Positions 16,540-25,850 of a stretch of DNA of 64,000 nucleotides are shown here, piece by piece; within the stretch, counting starts at the first letter, position 1; every line of letters starts with the position of its first letter. The notes below the pieces were generated by a model that saw only the letters and a program-made list of their open reading frames with translations, made no database searches and was not told the origin of the DNA. Location: contig CAJURZ010000007.1 in assembly GCA_910588905.1 (NCBI GenBank), forward strand, positions 1 to 64,000, written 5' to 3'. Origin of the DNA: an uncultured Eggerthellaceae bacterium (lineage in GTDB: Bacteria > Actinomycetota > Coriobacteriia > Coriobacteriales > Eggerthellaceae). The translations under genes were made by a program, and so were the position numbers.

Positions 16540-18051
16540 ATGGATTGCACTGTGAACCTCTCAACTCCGAAGCTGATCGAGCTCTCCTTGGAACGAGGTG
16601 AGGGGAAGCTCTCGAACACTGGCTCTTTATCCGTCTTCACGGGAGCGCGAACGGGCCGGTCCGCGAAGGATAAGGCCATCGTTCACAATAGCGCCACTGA
16701 GGATTCCGTGGCCTGGGGAGATGTGAACCGTCCTGTCTCCCAGAAGACCTTCGATTCCCTCTTCTCTCGCCTGGAACGCTATCTGGAAGAGCGAAAGCCC
16801 TACGTCTTCGAAGGCTATGCAGGTGTTCGCCCCGAGCACGCCAAGGACTTCCGCATCATCTGCGAACTGGCCAGTCAGGCCCTCTTCATCTCCCAGCTTC
16901 TCCATCAAGGGGATATCCTGGAAGATGCGCCCTTCCAGATCCTGGTAGCCCCTGGATTCTCTTGCGAACCTGAGCGGGACGGCACCCGAAGCGATGCTGC
17001 CATCATGATCGACTACCTCAACCGTCGCGCCCTCATCGCCGGTACGCGCTATGCCGGAGAGATCAAGAAGACGGTCTTCTCCATCATGAACTTCCTCCTG
17101 CCTGCCGAAGGCGTCCTACCCATGCACTGTTCGGCGAACATGGCCCGAGATGGGCGCACGGCGGTGTTCTTCGGCCTTTCCGGCACAGGAAAGACCACCC
17201 TCTCCGCCGACCCCGCACGCCTGCTCATCGGGGATGACGAGCATGGCTGGGCCGATGATGGGGTATTCAACTTCGAAGCGGGCTGCTATGCGAAGTGCAT
17301 AGACCTCGACCCCACCCGCGAACCAGAGATATATCAGGCCATTCGCTTCGGAGCTATGACAGAGAACGTGGTGATGGACCCGAAGAGCCGCGCCTTGTAC
17401 TTCGCTGATGATTCCCTCACCGAGAACACCCGGGCCGCTTATCCGGTAGGCCATATCAGCAACACAGAACCGTCGGGCAAAGGCCGCGTTCCCTCCACCG
17501 TCATCTTCCTCACCGCTGATGCCTTCGGAGTGCTGCCGCCCATATCCCGGCTCAACCTCCAGCAGGCTATGTACTACTTCCTCTCGGGCTACACCTCTAA
17601 GGTGGCAGGTACGGAAGTAGGCATCACCGAACCGGAGCCCACGTTCTCCACCTGCTTCGGAGAGCCCTTCCTGCCCTTACAGCCGCAGGTCTATGCGCGC
17701 ATGCTCAAAGAGAAGGTAGCCCAGGCAGGCTCAGAGGTGTTCTTGGTGAACACGGGCTGGAACGGCCGCGGCGAGCGCATGCCCCTCTCTCAGACCCGGG
17801 CCATGGTGAACGCCGCCCTCTCAGGAGAGCTGGCAGGAGCGGACTTCCGGACAGACCCCCTCTTCGGATTCCAGGTGCCCTTGAGCTGCCCTGGTTGTCC
17901 GGCTGATATCCTGGACCCGCGCACATCCTGGGAGGATAGCAACGCCTACGATGCCCAAGCACGCAAGCTGGCCGCCATGTTCCAAGAGAACTTCACCACT
18001 AAATACGGCTTCGTCTCAACTGATATAGCGGAAGCAGGCCCACAACTCTAA
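16540..18051 (+). CDS. pckA: Phosphoenolpyruvate carboxykinase (ATP)
   Basis: 503 residues, slightly shorter than the usual 525-540. The Walker A motif is FFGLSGTGKTTLSADP. The kinase-2 / metal region IGDDEHGWADDGVFNFEAGC carries the conserved DD; the usual EGGCYAK reads EAGCYAK. ENVVMD, the RVPSTVIFLTADAFGVLPP region and SGYTSKVAGTE are all typical. The enzyme interconverts oxaloacetate + ATP with PEP + CO2 + ADP. An in-frame stop just upstream limits the start to the ATG at 16540. The last four bases overlap the convergent LOG gene. With the two-subunit carboxylase at 38979..42217 it can control the oxaloacetate/PEP node. Confidence 0.95.
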   Translation: MDCTVNLSTPKLIELSLERGEGKLSNTGSLSVFTGARTGRSAKDKAIVHNSATEDSVAWGDVNRPVSQKTFDSLFSRLERYLEERKPYVFEGYAGVRPEHAKDFRIICELASQALFISQLLHQGDILEDAPFQILVAPGFSCEPERDGTRSDAAIMIDYLNRRALIAGTRYAGEIKKTVFSIMNFLLPAEGVLPMHCSANMARDGRTAVFFGLSGTGKTTLSADPARLLIGDDEHGWADDGVFNFEAGCYAKCIDLDPTREPEIYQAIRFGAMTENVVMDPKSRALYFADDSLTENTRAAYPVGHISNTEPSGKGRVPSTVIFLTADAFGVLPPISRLNLQQAMYYFLSGYTSKVAGTEVGITEPEPTFSTCFGEPFLPLQPQVYARMLKEKVAQAGSEVFLVNTGWNGRGERMPLSQTRAMVNAALSGELAGADFRTDPLFGFQVPLSCPGCPADILDPRTSWEDSNAYDAQARKLAAMFQENFTTKYGFVSTDIAEAGPQL

Positions 18052-18650
18052 CCCATGGGCAGGTTGGCTTCCGGGACCACTGGTGCGGAGGTGTCGGATG
18101 CGGGATGGGAAGCCCGTTCAGCCAAGAGCGCGATGAGCTCGTCAGTGGTCTGGGCGAAGACGAAGGCTGCTTCTACCTGGTCCTCTTCGATGAACCGCGC
18201 CTCCACCATGCGTTTGAGCAGTTCCTTGAGCCCAGTGTAGAAACCATCCAGGTCAAGGAAATAGCACGGACCCGGCGTCATCTGCAAGCGGATGCGGCTC
18301 ATGATCTCTGCTATCTCCTCCAGAGTGCCCACGCCGCCAGGAAGAGCCACGAAGACATCGGCCAATTGGATCATGAGAGCCTTGCGCTCCTCCATGGTCT
18401 GCACCACATGAAGGCGCGTGAGGTCATGCTGAGCCACTCCGGCATCGATGAAGAATTGGGGTTCCACCCCACAGGCTTCGCCCCCCGCCTCCAAGCACGC
18501 AGCGGATACCTCGCCCATGAGCCCGATAGAGCTGCCCCCATAGATCAGGCCGTGGCCGCTCTCCCCTATCCAAGCTCCTAGCTGACGGGCAGCCTCCTTC
18601 AAGGGTGCCAGTGCTAGCGGGCTTGACCCGCAATAGACCGCGATATCCAT
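18048..18650 (-). CDS. LOG family protein (TIGR00730, nucleoside 5'-monophosphate phosphoribohydrolase-like)
   Basis: 200 residues. The family motif PGGVGTLEE sits near residue 105, and GLIYGGSSIGLMGEVSAA near residue 35 forms the phosphate-binding Rossmann loop. LOG proteins cleave the base from nucleoside 5'-monophosphates; bacterial members act on AMP and modified bases, and many lie in housekeeping operons without a known role. The C-terminal 20 residues are a low-complexity tail. It is the distal gene of the long minus-strand series, 22 nt after ackA, and ends tail-to-tail with pckA. Confidence 0.9.
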   Translation of the reverse strand: MDIAVYCGSSPLALAPLKEAARQLGAWIGESGHGLIYGGSSIGLMGEVSAACLEAGGEACGVEPQFFIDAGVAQHDLTRLHVVQTMEERKALMIQLADVFVALPGGVGTLEEIAEIMSRIRLQMTPGPCYFLDLDGFYTGLKELLKRMVEARFIEEDQVEAAFVFAQTTDELIALLAERASHPASDTSAPVVPEANLPMG

Positions 18651-18672
18651 ATCCTCTGATCTCCTTTGAAGC

Positions 18673-19890
18673 TCACGAGGTCATCTGACTGACCAGATTG
18701 TCCGTCTCTCGGGCGATGCGCATCTCCTCATCCGTGGTCACCACGCAGATCTTGATAGGGCTATCATCAATAGAGATGATGCGGTTCACGCCGATCTGGC
18801 CGATGACATCATTGCGTTCCTTGTCCAAGATCATGCCCATATGAGCCAGTCCGGCGAAGATGCGCTCACGCAACTCTGCAGAGTTCTCTCCGATGCCCGC
18901 TGTCATCACCACGGCATCGGTCCGCGTCATGGCCGCATAGAAGCCGCCGATGGCCTTTTGGATGCGATAGACGTACATGTCTATGGCCAACTCTGCCTGC
19001 TGATCCCCCTCATCTACGGCATCGAGCACATCGCGCATGTCGCTAGACACCCCTGATACCCCCAGGATGCCGCTCTTGCGATTGAGGATGGTATCCATCT
19101 CGTCGAAGCTGATGCCCTCTCGGCGCATGATGTAGGTGATGATGGCTGGGTCTATGGAACCGGACCGAGTGCCCATCATGAGCCCTTCCAAGGGCGTGAA
19201 GCCCATAGTGGTATCGATGGACTTCCCATGGTTCACCGCAGTGATGGAGCCGCCATTGCCCAGATGGCAGGTGATGAGCCCTAAGTCGCGCAAAGGGCGC
19301 CCCAGGAGATTCGCTGCCTGCTGGGCTGCATAGCGATGGCTCGTTCCGTGGGCCCCATAGCGGCGGATGCGGTAGTGATCGTAGTACTCCATGGGGAGCG
19401 GATACATATAGGCCTTCGCAGGCATGGTGGTATGGAAAGCGGTATCGAACACAGCCACCTGGGGCGTATTCGGCATCATCTGGCGCATCATGTCTATGCA
19501 GGCATCCGCAGGAGGGTTATGGAGCGGTGCGAGCTCTTCGCAGAGAGCCAGCTTCTCCCGGGCACCATCGTCTATGAGGGCTGCCTTGCTGAAGTACTCG
19601 CCACCGGCCACCACCCGATTGCCGATAGCATCTATCTGCTCCAGACCGCTGATGGGGCTCTCCGGATCATCTACGAGGATATCAAGGAGCTTCCGCAGGC
19701 ATTCCGGAACGCTCAGGCCCGCAACGCTGTAGGTGGTCTTATGGAACTCCGGCGTGAAGGATACGTTCATGTAGGCATCCGGCGTCCCCACCTTCTCAGC
19801 CAAGCAGCGCATGAGCGACACCTTGCCATCGGTCTCGATGAGCTGGCATTTCAGGCTTGAGCTGCCCGCATTCACCACCAATACGCGCAT
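18673..19890 (-). CDS. ackA: Acetate kinase
   Basis: 405 residues. It opens MRVLVVNAGSSSLKCQL, the universal acetate kinase N-terminus, and has YGAHGTSHRY, CHLGNGGSITAV and TAGIGENSAELRE. It makes ATP from acetyl phosphate. The ATG at 19890 is preceded by AAAGAGGAGGCACCC; a longer in-frame extension upstream has no ribosome site and would overlap gpsA. No pta gene is adjacent, so acetyl phosphate must come from elsewhere. Together with pckA it indicates fermentative substrate-level phosphorylation. Confidence 0.96.
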   Translation of the reverse strand: MRVLVVNAGSSSLKCQLIETDGKVSLMRCLAEKVGTPDAYMNVSFTPEFHKTTYSVAGLSVPECLRKLLDILVDDPESPISGLEQIDAIGNRVVAGGEYFSKAALIDDGAREKLALCEELAPLHNPPADACIDMMRQMMPNTPQVAVFDTAFHTTMPAKAYMYPLPMEYYDHYRIRRYGAHGTSHRYAAQQAANLLGRPLRDLGLITCHLGNGGSITAVNHGKSIDTTMGFTPLEGLMMGTRSGSIDPAIITYIMRREGISFDEMDTILNRKSGILGVSGVSSDMRDVLDAVDEGDQQAELAIDMYVYRIQKAIGGFYAAMTRTDAVVMTAGIGENSAELRERIFAGLAHMGMILDKERNDVIGQIGVNRIISIDDSPIKICVVTTDEEMRIARETDNLVSQMTS

Positions 19891-19903
19891 GGGTGCCTCC
19901 TCT

Positions 19904-20899
19904 TTAGAATTCCGCCCTGAGCGGACGCTCCAGTAACGTGCGAGCCACCAGCGCAGGATCAGCCCCCTGCCAGACCACCTGGCGGACCGCATCGGTCAAG
20001 GGCAGTTCCACCCCATGTCGGGTGCTCAGCACCTCCAGCGTCTTGCAGGCGATGGCCCCTTCCACCACCATGTGGGTATCCCGTTCGAAATCCTCCAGGG
20101 TCTTCCCGCAAGCGATATAATCCTCGCCGAAGCGCCGGTTGCGCGAATGGCGCGAAGTACAGGTGACCACCATGTCCCCACAGCCCGCCAAGCCCAAACA
20201 GGTGATGGCTTCGCCTCCGCACTGCTCTACCATGCGGCTCATCTCAGCCAGGCCGCGGGTGATGAGCATGGCTGCGGTATCATCTCCCATCCCCAGCCCA
20301 TAGGCGATGCCCACCGCTATGGCGATGACGTTCTTGAATGCCCCGCAAAGCTCCACCCCTACGATATCCTTTGAGGTATAGGTGCGGAAGTAGTCGGTAG
20401 CGAAGAGGCTCCGGAAGAAGAGGGCCGTATCCGCTGAGGGAGCCGCGCTGACAGCCCCTGACGGAACCCGATGGATGACCTCTTCGGCATGGGTAGGACC
20501 GGAGAGCACCCCGATCCGGTTGAGATCCCCTACCTCTTCAGCGAACACCTCTGCCGGAAGCGCCCCTGTCTCCGCCTCCACCCCTTTCGAGCAGATGACC
20601 ACGGGAAGCTCTGCGGGCAAGAGGCCCTGCAGGCTGACGGCGGTAGACCGCAGGTACGCGGAAGGCGGCACCACAACACAAGCCTCAGCCCCTTCAAGGG
20701 CCTCAGCCACAGAGGTGGTGGCAACGACCTGCGAAGAGAGGACCGCATCCTTCAGGTAATCAGGGTTACGGTGCTCACGGTTTATCCCCTCCGCCACGCT
20801 CTCGCGTCTCACGACAAGGGATACCTCTGAGCCCGCATCCGCCAACACCTGGGAGAGTGCCGTCCCCCAAGAACCCGAACCGATGACGCAGACCTTCAT
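19904..20899 (-). CDS. gpsA: Glycerol-3-phosphate dehydrogenase [NAD(P)+]
   Basis: 331 residues. It has the N-terminal Rossmann motif VIGSGSWGTALSQVLADAG, then VVVPPSAYLRSTA, SGPTHAEEV, the catalytic-Lys region ELCGAFKNVIAIA and GLAGCGDMVVTCTS. It reduces dihydroxyacetone phosphate to sn-glycerol 3-phosphate, the precursor used by PlsY, whose gene immediately precedes it and overlaps by four bases (ATGA). This overlap fixes the start at 20899 rather than the longer open frame. Cytosolic phospholipid synthesis. Confidence 0.96.
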   Translation of the reverse strand: MKVCVIGSGSWGTALSQVLADAGSEVSLVVRRESVAEGINREHRNPDYLKDAVLSSQVVATTSVAEALEGAEACVVVPPSAYLRSTAVSLQGLLPAELPVVICSKGVEAETGALPAEVFAEEVGDLNRIGVLSGPTHAEEVIHRVPSGAVSAAPSADTALFFRSLFATDYFRTYTSKDIVGVELCGAFKNVIAIAVGIAYGLGMGDDTAAMLITRGLAEMSRMVEQCGGEAITCLGLAGCGDMVVTCTSRHSRNRRFGEDYIACGKTLEDFERDTHMVVEGAIACKTLEVLSTRHGVELPLTDAVRQVVWQGADPALVARTLLERPLRAEF

Positions 20900-21516
20900 G
20901 AACGCTCCTTCGTCTTGGAACCCAGCTTGCTCTCCGTTCCCTGCCTGAGACGACGCAGGTTCGAGCGATGGGCCCAGATGACCGTGAGAGCCGCCAGCGT
21001 GATGATGCCCACCGTGACCCACTGCCCCCAGAAGAGATGCAAAGCGATGAGGGGACAGGCAACGGCCGCCGTCACCGAACCAGCGGAAACATAGCGCGAA
21101 AGCGCCACGATGAGCGCGAAGAGCGCTATCTCAGCCAAAGCCCAGAGGGGCCCATAGAGGAAGAACAGGTATCCCACTGCCACCGATATGCCCTTGCCCC
21201 CACGGAACTTGAGCCAAGGGCTGAAGATATGACCCCAAACGCAACCAAGGAAGCCCAAGGCCAAAGCCACGCTCCCTTCGGTGAAAAGGGTGACCAAGAG
21301 CCCCGCCAGAAGGCCCTTGCCAAGATCCAGCAGGAAGACAGCAGCGCCCCCCGCTTTCCCCATGGTGCGCAGGGCATTGGTGGCGCCGATGTTCCCAGAC
21401 CCTTCATCGCGGATGTCCTTATGGAAGCCTATCCGAGAGACGATGACCCCCCAGGGGATAGAGCCCAGGAGGAACGTGCCCACGAACAAGAGGGCCAAGA
21501 TGAGCGGCTGATCCAT
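20896..21516 (-). CDS. plsY: Glycerol-3-phosphate acyltransferase
   Basis: 206 residues, five or more hydrophobic segments. It carries the PlsY signatures GSIPWGVIVSR, GSGNIGATNALRTMGK and FRGGKGISVAVGYL. It transfers an acyl group from acyl phosphate to glycerol 3-phosphate in the membrane, the first step of phosphatidic acid synthesis. The PlsC-type acyltransferase at 25019..25843 would do the second. It is followed by gpsA with a 4-nt overlap, and the upstream gene is der. The basic C-terminal tail (RRLRQGTESKLGSKTKERS) is probably cytoplasmic. Confidence 0.95.
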   Translation of the reverse strand: MDQPLILALLFVGTFLLGSIPWGVIVSRIGFHKDIRDEGSGNIGATNALRTMGKAGGAAVFLLDLGKGLLAGLLVTLFTEGSVALALGFLGCVWGHIFSPWLKFRGGKGISVAVGYLFFLYGPLWALAEIALFALIVALSRYVSAGSVTAAVACPLIALHLFWGQWVTVGIITLAALTVIWAHRSNLRRLRQGTESKLGSKTKERS

Positions 21517-21520
21517 GGGG

Positions 21521-22837
21521 CTAGTCCTTCTTCTTGAACTTGAAGCGCACAGGCGTGCCCGTCAGATCGAAGGCTTTGCGCAGGCGGTTCTCCAAGAAAC
21601 GCTCGTAATTATCCGTTACCACATCAGGGCGGTTGCAGAAGAACGTGAGCTGCGGTGGGCAGGTACCCGTTTGGGTGACGTACTTGATGCGCAGGACCGT
21701 CTTGCCCTTGGTCACCGTATGGCCCGTCTCTTGGATCTCTGCCAACCAACGGTTGAGGCGTCCGGTGGGAAGCGCACTGGAAAAGCCCTCGTAGGCTTGG
21801 TCGATGGCTTTCCAGACCCGCTCCACCCCTTTGCCGGTGAGGGCTGATATGGCGATGACGGGTGCATAGCTCACGAAGACCAGCTCATCCTCCAGATCGA
21901 AGCGCACCTTCTCCTTGGCTTCTGCCCCTTCGACGATATCCCACTTGTTCAGCACGATGACCAGGGCGCAACCACGCTCAGCGGCATAGTTGGCAACCCG
22001 CTGATCCTCATTGGTGACGCCCAGCGTCCCGTCGATCACCAGCACCGCTACATCAGCGCGATCTATGGCACGCAACGCACGCACGAAGCCGTAGTACTCC
22101 ACAGATTCGGTTATCTTGCTCTTCTGGCGCAGCCCAGCCGTATCGACGATGCGGAAGAGCTCCCCTTCATGCTCCACCAAGGTATCCACTGCATCCCGGG
22201 TGGTACCGGCCACCGGGCTCACGATGGAGCGCTCGCCCTTGGTCATCTTATTGGTGAGCGATGATTTCCCCGCATTCGGCCGACCGATGATGGCGATGTT
22301 GACCGCAGGCTCTTCGGGTTCCTGATCATCCAGCCCCGAAGCGCGAATGGCCTCCACTACCGCATCCAACAGATCCCCTGTGCCATGGCCATGGACCGAG
22401 GAGATGGGCCACGGCTCCCCCAGCCCCAGCTGATAGTATTCCCAGAGATCCCCTTCAGCATCGGGGTTATCCAGCTTGTTCACCAGCAGGAATACGGGCT
22501 TGCCCGTGCGCTTCAGGATGCGCGCCACCTCTTCATCGTCCGCTTGCATCCCCGTGCGCCCATCCACCATGAACAGGATGATGTCCGCCTGGTCTTTCGC
22601 CTCGTAGGCTTGGGAGCGGATGGATATCTGGAAGTCGTCGTCGGTGCCCACCTCTATCCCTCCGGTGTCCACCAGCATGAAATCCACGCCGTTCCAATCG
22701 GCCTCATGGTAGCTGCGGTCTCGGGTGACGCCGCGCATCTCATGGACGATGGCGTCATTGGTCTGGGCTATCTTGTTCACGAAGGTGGATTTGCCCACAT
22801 TGGGGCGCCCCACCACTGCGATCATCGGCAATGCCAT
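21521..22837 (-). CDS. der: Ribosome-associated GTPase Der (EngA)
   Basis: 438 residues with tandem GTPase domains. The first P-loop is GRPNVGKST with DTGG and NKLD. The second is GRPNAGKSS with DTAG and NKWD. A C-terminal KH-like domain (about residues 350-438) ends in FKFKKKD. Der acts in 50S subunit assembly. Its start overlaps the DUF512 radical-SAM gene by 16 nt if the first ATG is used, or by 4 nt (ATGA) if the second (22825) is used; neither has a strong ribosome site. The DUF512-der pairing is common in Gram-positives. Confidence 0.97.
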   Translation of the reverse strand: MALPMIAVVGRPNVGKSTFVNKIAQTNDAIVHEMRGVTRDRSYHEADWNGVDFMLVDTGGIEVGTDDDFQISIRSQAYEAKDQADIILFMVDGRTGMQADDEEVARILKRTGKPVFLLVNKLDNPDAEGDLWEYYQLGLGEPWPISSVHGHGTGDLLDAVVEAIRASGLDDQEPEEPAVNIAIIGRPNAGKSSLTNKMTKGERSIVSPVAGTTRDAVDTLVEHEGELFRIVDTAGLRQKSKITESVEYYGFVRALRAIDRADVAVLVIDGTLGVTNEDQRVANYAAERGCALVIVLNKWDIVEGAEAKEKVRFDLEDELVFVSYAPVIAISALTGKGVERVWKAIDQAYEGFSSALPTGRLNRWLAEIQETGHTVTKGKTVLRIKYVTQTGTCPPQLTFFCNRPDVVTDNYERFLENRLRKAFDLTGTPVRFKFKKKD

Positions 22838-24195
22838 GGGTTGGTTCCCTCGCTCATCCTCTTCAGTCGTTCGATACAGTCTAGCGGATTGGAGGGCACC
22901 ACCTCTACGGCCTTCCCCGACTTCTCCGCGATATCCTTGGAGGTCATCCCATCCACGGTGAGCCCATCATCATTGAGCGCCACCTGCGGCACCAGATAGA
23001 TGCACTCCTCTCCTCCGTCGTGGTCCTGGATGGCCTGGACCATATCCGCTCCCGCCAGGAGCCCCGTCACATCCACATTGCCCCCGAAGAACCGGTTGGG
23101 CACGAACAGAGCGCTGGCTTGGGGGGCAAGGGGTGATGCGGTCAACAATCCCGGGAAATAGGGCTCCATGGCCTGCCCGCAGAGGAATGCCAGCTGGCGG
23201 TGGGCAGCTTCCAGGCTGGCAGTCACCTGAGCAAGGCCCTCCTGGCTGGAGGCCGCCTCCCACTCATCCACGCAGCTGCGCACGATGCCGATCCCGTCTT
23301 CGAAGAGGGGAAAGCCGCCGTAGAAGGAAGCAGCAGGAAGATGCTCCAGCACCGCGTCCCCATAGGCGCTCAGGTAGAACTCATCCGCGCAGAAGACCCA
23401 AGCATCCCCCCGCTCCCCTTCGGCCCTCAACTGAAAGGGCTGCACCCGCTCCAGGACAGCCAGAGCATCTTCGGGAGCATCGAAGCTCTTCCCGAAGGCG
23501 TCCTGATGGTCTGTGAACCCCAGGGGTACGATGCCCACAGCAGTGATACCGGGCCGCTCATAGGCCCAGGCAAGCGTCTCTTCCAACACGGTCCCGTCAT
23601 TGACGCCGGGCACCAGGACGATCTGAGCATCCACCTGGATGCCCCCTGCCAAGAGCGCCTCCAAGTTCTCTAAGCCCCGAGAAGCTTGGTTGCCCATGAG
23701 CTGTTCGCGCACCGGAGCGCTCACAGCATGGAGGGATACCCGCAAGGGGCTCAAACGCTGCTCGAGGATGCGCTGGATGTCCTCCGGCCCCAGATTCGTG
23801 AGGGTAGCGAAGTTGCCTGAGAGGAAGCTCAAGCGGAAATCGTCATCCCGCAGGTACAGGCTGCGGCGCAGCCCCTTCGGCAGTTGCCGCATGAAGCAGA
23901 AGGTGCAAGCGTTGCGACAGGTGCGTACCCCATCGAAGATGACGCCTTCGAAGCTGATGCCCCAAGGTTCCTCCCAGGAGCGCTCAAGGAAGATGTCAGC
24001 TTGCCTTCCCTTCGGATCCAAGCAGGACAGGCAGCATTCGTCCTCAGTGGTGAGCCACTGCCAATCCAGGATATCGCGCACCGGATGACCGTCTACCGCA
24101 AGCACGATATCCCCTCCCTCAAGCCCCGCCCGAGACGCAGGGGAACCCTCGTCTACGGCAGCGATCACGGCCTGGGGCACCTTCTCAGAACTCAC
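22822..24195 (-). CDS. DUF512 / PDZ-domain radical SAM protein
   Basis: 457 residues from a GTG that overlaps the ispH stop (GTGA), with GGAGG seven nt upstream. An N-terminal PDZ-like domain (about 1-65; EGSPASRAGLEGGDIVLAVDG) is followed by a radical-SAM core with CRNACTFCFMRQLP (CxxxCxxC). The C-terminal DUF512 part follows (TGLLAGADMVQAI). A pair CCLSC (about residue 58) could bind another metal. The family is conserved next to der in Clostridia and Actinobacteria; its substrate is not known to me. A role linked to ribosomes or tRNA has been suggested by gene neighbourhood only. Confidence 0.92.
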   Translation of the reverse strand: MSSEKVPQAVIAAVDEGSPASRAGLEGGDIVLAVDGHPVRDILDWQWLTTEDECCLSCLDPKGRQADIFLERSWEEPWGISFEGVIFDGVRTCRNACTFCFMRQLPKGLRRSLYLRDDDFRLSFLSGNFATLTNLGPEDIQRILEQRLSPLRVSLHAVSAPVREQLMGNQASRGLENLEALLAGGIQVDAQIVLVPGVNDGTVLEETLAWAYERPGITAVGIVPLGFTDHQDAFGKSFDAPEDALAVLERVQPFQLRAEGERGDAWVFCADEFYLSAYGDAVLEHLPAASFYGGFPLFEDGIGIVRSCVDEWEAASSQEGLAQVTASLEAAHRQLAFLCGQAMEPYFPGLLTASPLAPQASALFVPNRFFGGNVDVTGLLAGADMVQAIQDHDGGEECIYLVPQVALNDDGLTVDGMTSKDIAEKSGKAVEVVPSNPLDCIERLKRMSEGTNPWHCR

Positions 24196-25028
24196 AGCGC
24201 CTCCAGGATGGACCGGGCATCGGCGATCTGATCCTCTGGGGTGGAAGCTCCTGCGGTGAGGCCGATCACCTTGCAACCGTCCAGATCGAGACGGCTCAGC
24301 TCAGCAGCTGATTCCACATGGAAGGTGCGCGGGCAGCTCTGGGAGCAGATCTCCGAGAGCCGTGTGGTATTGGATGAGTTCTTTCCCCCCAAGACCACCA
24401 TAGCATCCACCTGACGCGCCACCTCCGCTGCCGTCTTCTGACGCTTGCGGGTGGCAGAGCAGATGGTGTCCTTGACGGTTGCGGAGATGCCCCGCACCTC
24501 AAGGGCGTTCAGGATACCCTCCAGGTTGTCCTTGGTCTGGGTCGTCTGGACCACCACACCTACCGGCTCATAGAGGTCAGCGGGGATGTCATCGGGGCTC
24601 AGCACCACATCAGCAGCTGCTCCACATGCCTTCGCATAGGCCAAAAGCCCTTCCACTTCCGGATGGCCCGCCTCTCCTACCACGAGTACCCTGCATCCCT
24701 CCTGGGCCAGCACCGCTGCAGCGGCCTGGGCGCGGGCCACATGGGGACAGGTGGCATCAGCCATGGCCAATCCCTGCTCCTGGATGCGTTCTTTCACCTG
24801 GGGGGTCACGCCGTGGCTGCGGATGACCACCGTGCCGCTGTCCACCTCATCCACATCTTCGGCTACGCGCACACCCTGGGATTCCAGCTTGCGCACCACC
24901 TGGGGATTATGGATAAGCGGTCCCAGGGTGGTCACGGATGTGCCCGCCTCCAAGAGGGCGTCCACCATGTCCAGTGCCCGCTGGACTCCGTAGCAGGCCC
25001 CTGCGAACTCGGCCAGGATCACCTGCAT
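24192..25028 (-). CDS. ispH: 4-hydroxy-3-methylbut-2-enyl diphosphate reductase
   Basis: 278 residues. The three Fe-S cysteines are in GACYGVQRALD (Cys12; the usual GFC reads GAC), ATCPHVARAQ and TICSATRKRQ. LGPLIHNPQVV and VVIRSHG carry the conserved His, and VVLGGKNSSNT and GLTAGASTPE are typical. It catalyses the last step of the MEP isoprenoid pathway to IPP and DMAPP; dxs, the first step, is at 36040..37917. The start overlaps the plsC-like gene by 10 nt. Cytosolic, oxygen-sensitive 4Fe-4S enzyme. Confidence 0.96.
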   Translation of the reverse strand: MQVILAEFAGACYGVQRALDMVDALLEAGTSVTTLGPLIHNPQVVRKLESQGVRVAEDVDEVDSGTVVIRSHGVTPQVKERIQEQGLAMADATCPHVARAQAAAAVLAQEGCRVLVVGEAGHPEVEGLLAYAKACGAAADVVLSPDDIPADLYEPVGVVVQTTQTKDNLEGILNALEVRGISATVKDTICSATRKRQKTAAEVARQVDAMVVLGGKNSSNTTRLSEICSQSCPRTFHVESAAELSRLDLDGCKVIGLTAGASTPEDQIADARSILEAL

Positions 25029-25843
25029 GCTGCAATGGCCTCAGCAGGAGTGCGCACGGGGATGGGGTTATCGCGGAAGATCTCAGCGTAGTCTTTGGTC
25101 TCTGGAAAGAGAGCTGTCATGTCTACCTCTTCAGCGGGGATCTGACGGGAGAGCGCGAAGCATTCCCGCATGGCATACCAGGTGCAACCCTCCAGCCTAT
25201 CCGCTTTCGGCAAGAAATCGAAGTCAGAGAGCACGACAGGGGATCCGTATTCCACCGTGATCTTCGGGAAATGGATGCGCTGGCCCTTCTGCTTCACATA
25301 TTCGGCATTGCGCACCGTCATGGGCAACAAGGGAGCCTTGCCCATCTTCGCTATGAAGGCCGCTCCCGCATGGAGGCTGGGGATCTTGGAGCCCTTACCT
25401 CGACGGGTCCCCTCTGGCAGGATGCCCACCAGCTCATCATCCTTGAGCATGCGGGCTGCTCGCTTGATGGCGACCCTGTCAGAGCTATCCCGCTTGACCG
25501 GGAACGCCCCTACCCGGGAGAGGATCTGACCTACTAGGCCGTGAGCATTGTCGAAGAGGCTCTCGCGACCCATGAGGCGGATCCACTGCTTCGGCCGTGC
25601 GGAGAGGTAGATGAAGGCAACGTCGAGGAATGACGTGTGGTTGCAGACCACCACCGCACCGCAGTGGCCCTTGAAGGCACGCAGGGTCTCACGGCCATCC
25701 ACCCGATAGCGGAACAGGACCTTGCACACACCGCCCACGACCCCATAGACCAGGTTCCCGAACCAATGGGGTATCTGCTTCTCAGAGGATACGCCCCCTA
25801 AGGGCATATCCCACATCTTCTCGTAGGGAAGGAACAGGCCCAT
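25019..25843 (-). CDS. plsC: 1-acyl-sn-glycerol-3-phosphate acyltransferase (PlsC-like)
   Basis: 274 residues. The acyltransferase motif I is CNHTSFLDVAF (HxxxxD), and motif III is GILPEGTRRGKG. Further elements are the FPVKRDSSDR and VPLLPMTVRN type segments. It acylates lysophosphatidic acid at the inner membrane face. It lies directly after cmk (7-nt gap) and before ispH (10-nt overlap); the cmk-plsC-ispH order is frequent in Gram-positives. The symbol is by analogy. Confidence 0.92.
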   Translation of the reverse strand: MGLFLPYEKMWDMPLGGVSSEKQIPHWFGNLVYGVVGGVCKVLFRYRVDGRETLRAFKGHCGAVVVCNHTSFLDVAFIYLSARPKQWIRLMGRESLFDNAHGLVGQILSRVGAFPVKRDSSDRVAIKRAARMLKDDELVGILPEGTRRGKGSKIPSLHAGAAFIAKMGKAPLLPMTVRNAEYVKQKGQRIHFPKITVEYGSPVVLSDFDFLPKADRLEGCTWYAMRECFALSRQIPAEEVDMTALFPETKDYAEIFRDNPIPVRTPAEAIAACR

Positions 25844-25850
25844 GGGAACC

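Noticed and set aside
18673..19992. Longer acetate kinase start at 19992
   Set aside because: The extra 34 residues lie inside gpsA, whereas the internal ATG has AAAGAGGAGG and the canonical MRVLVVNAGSSSLK.
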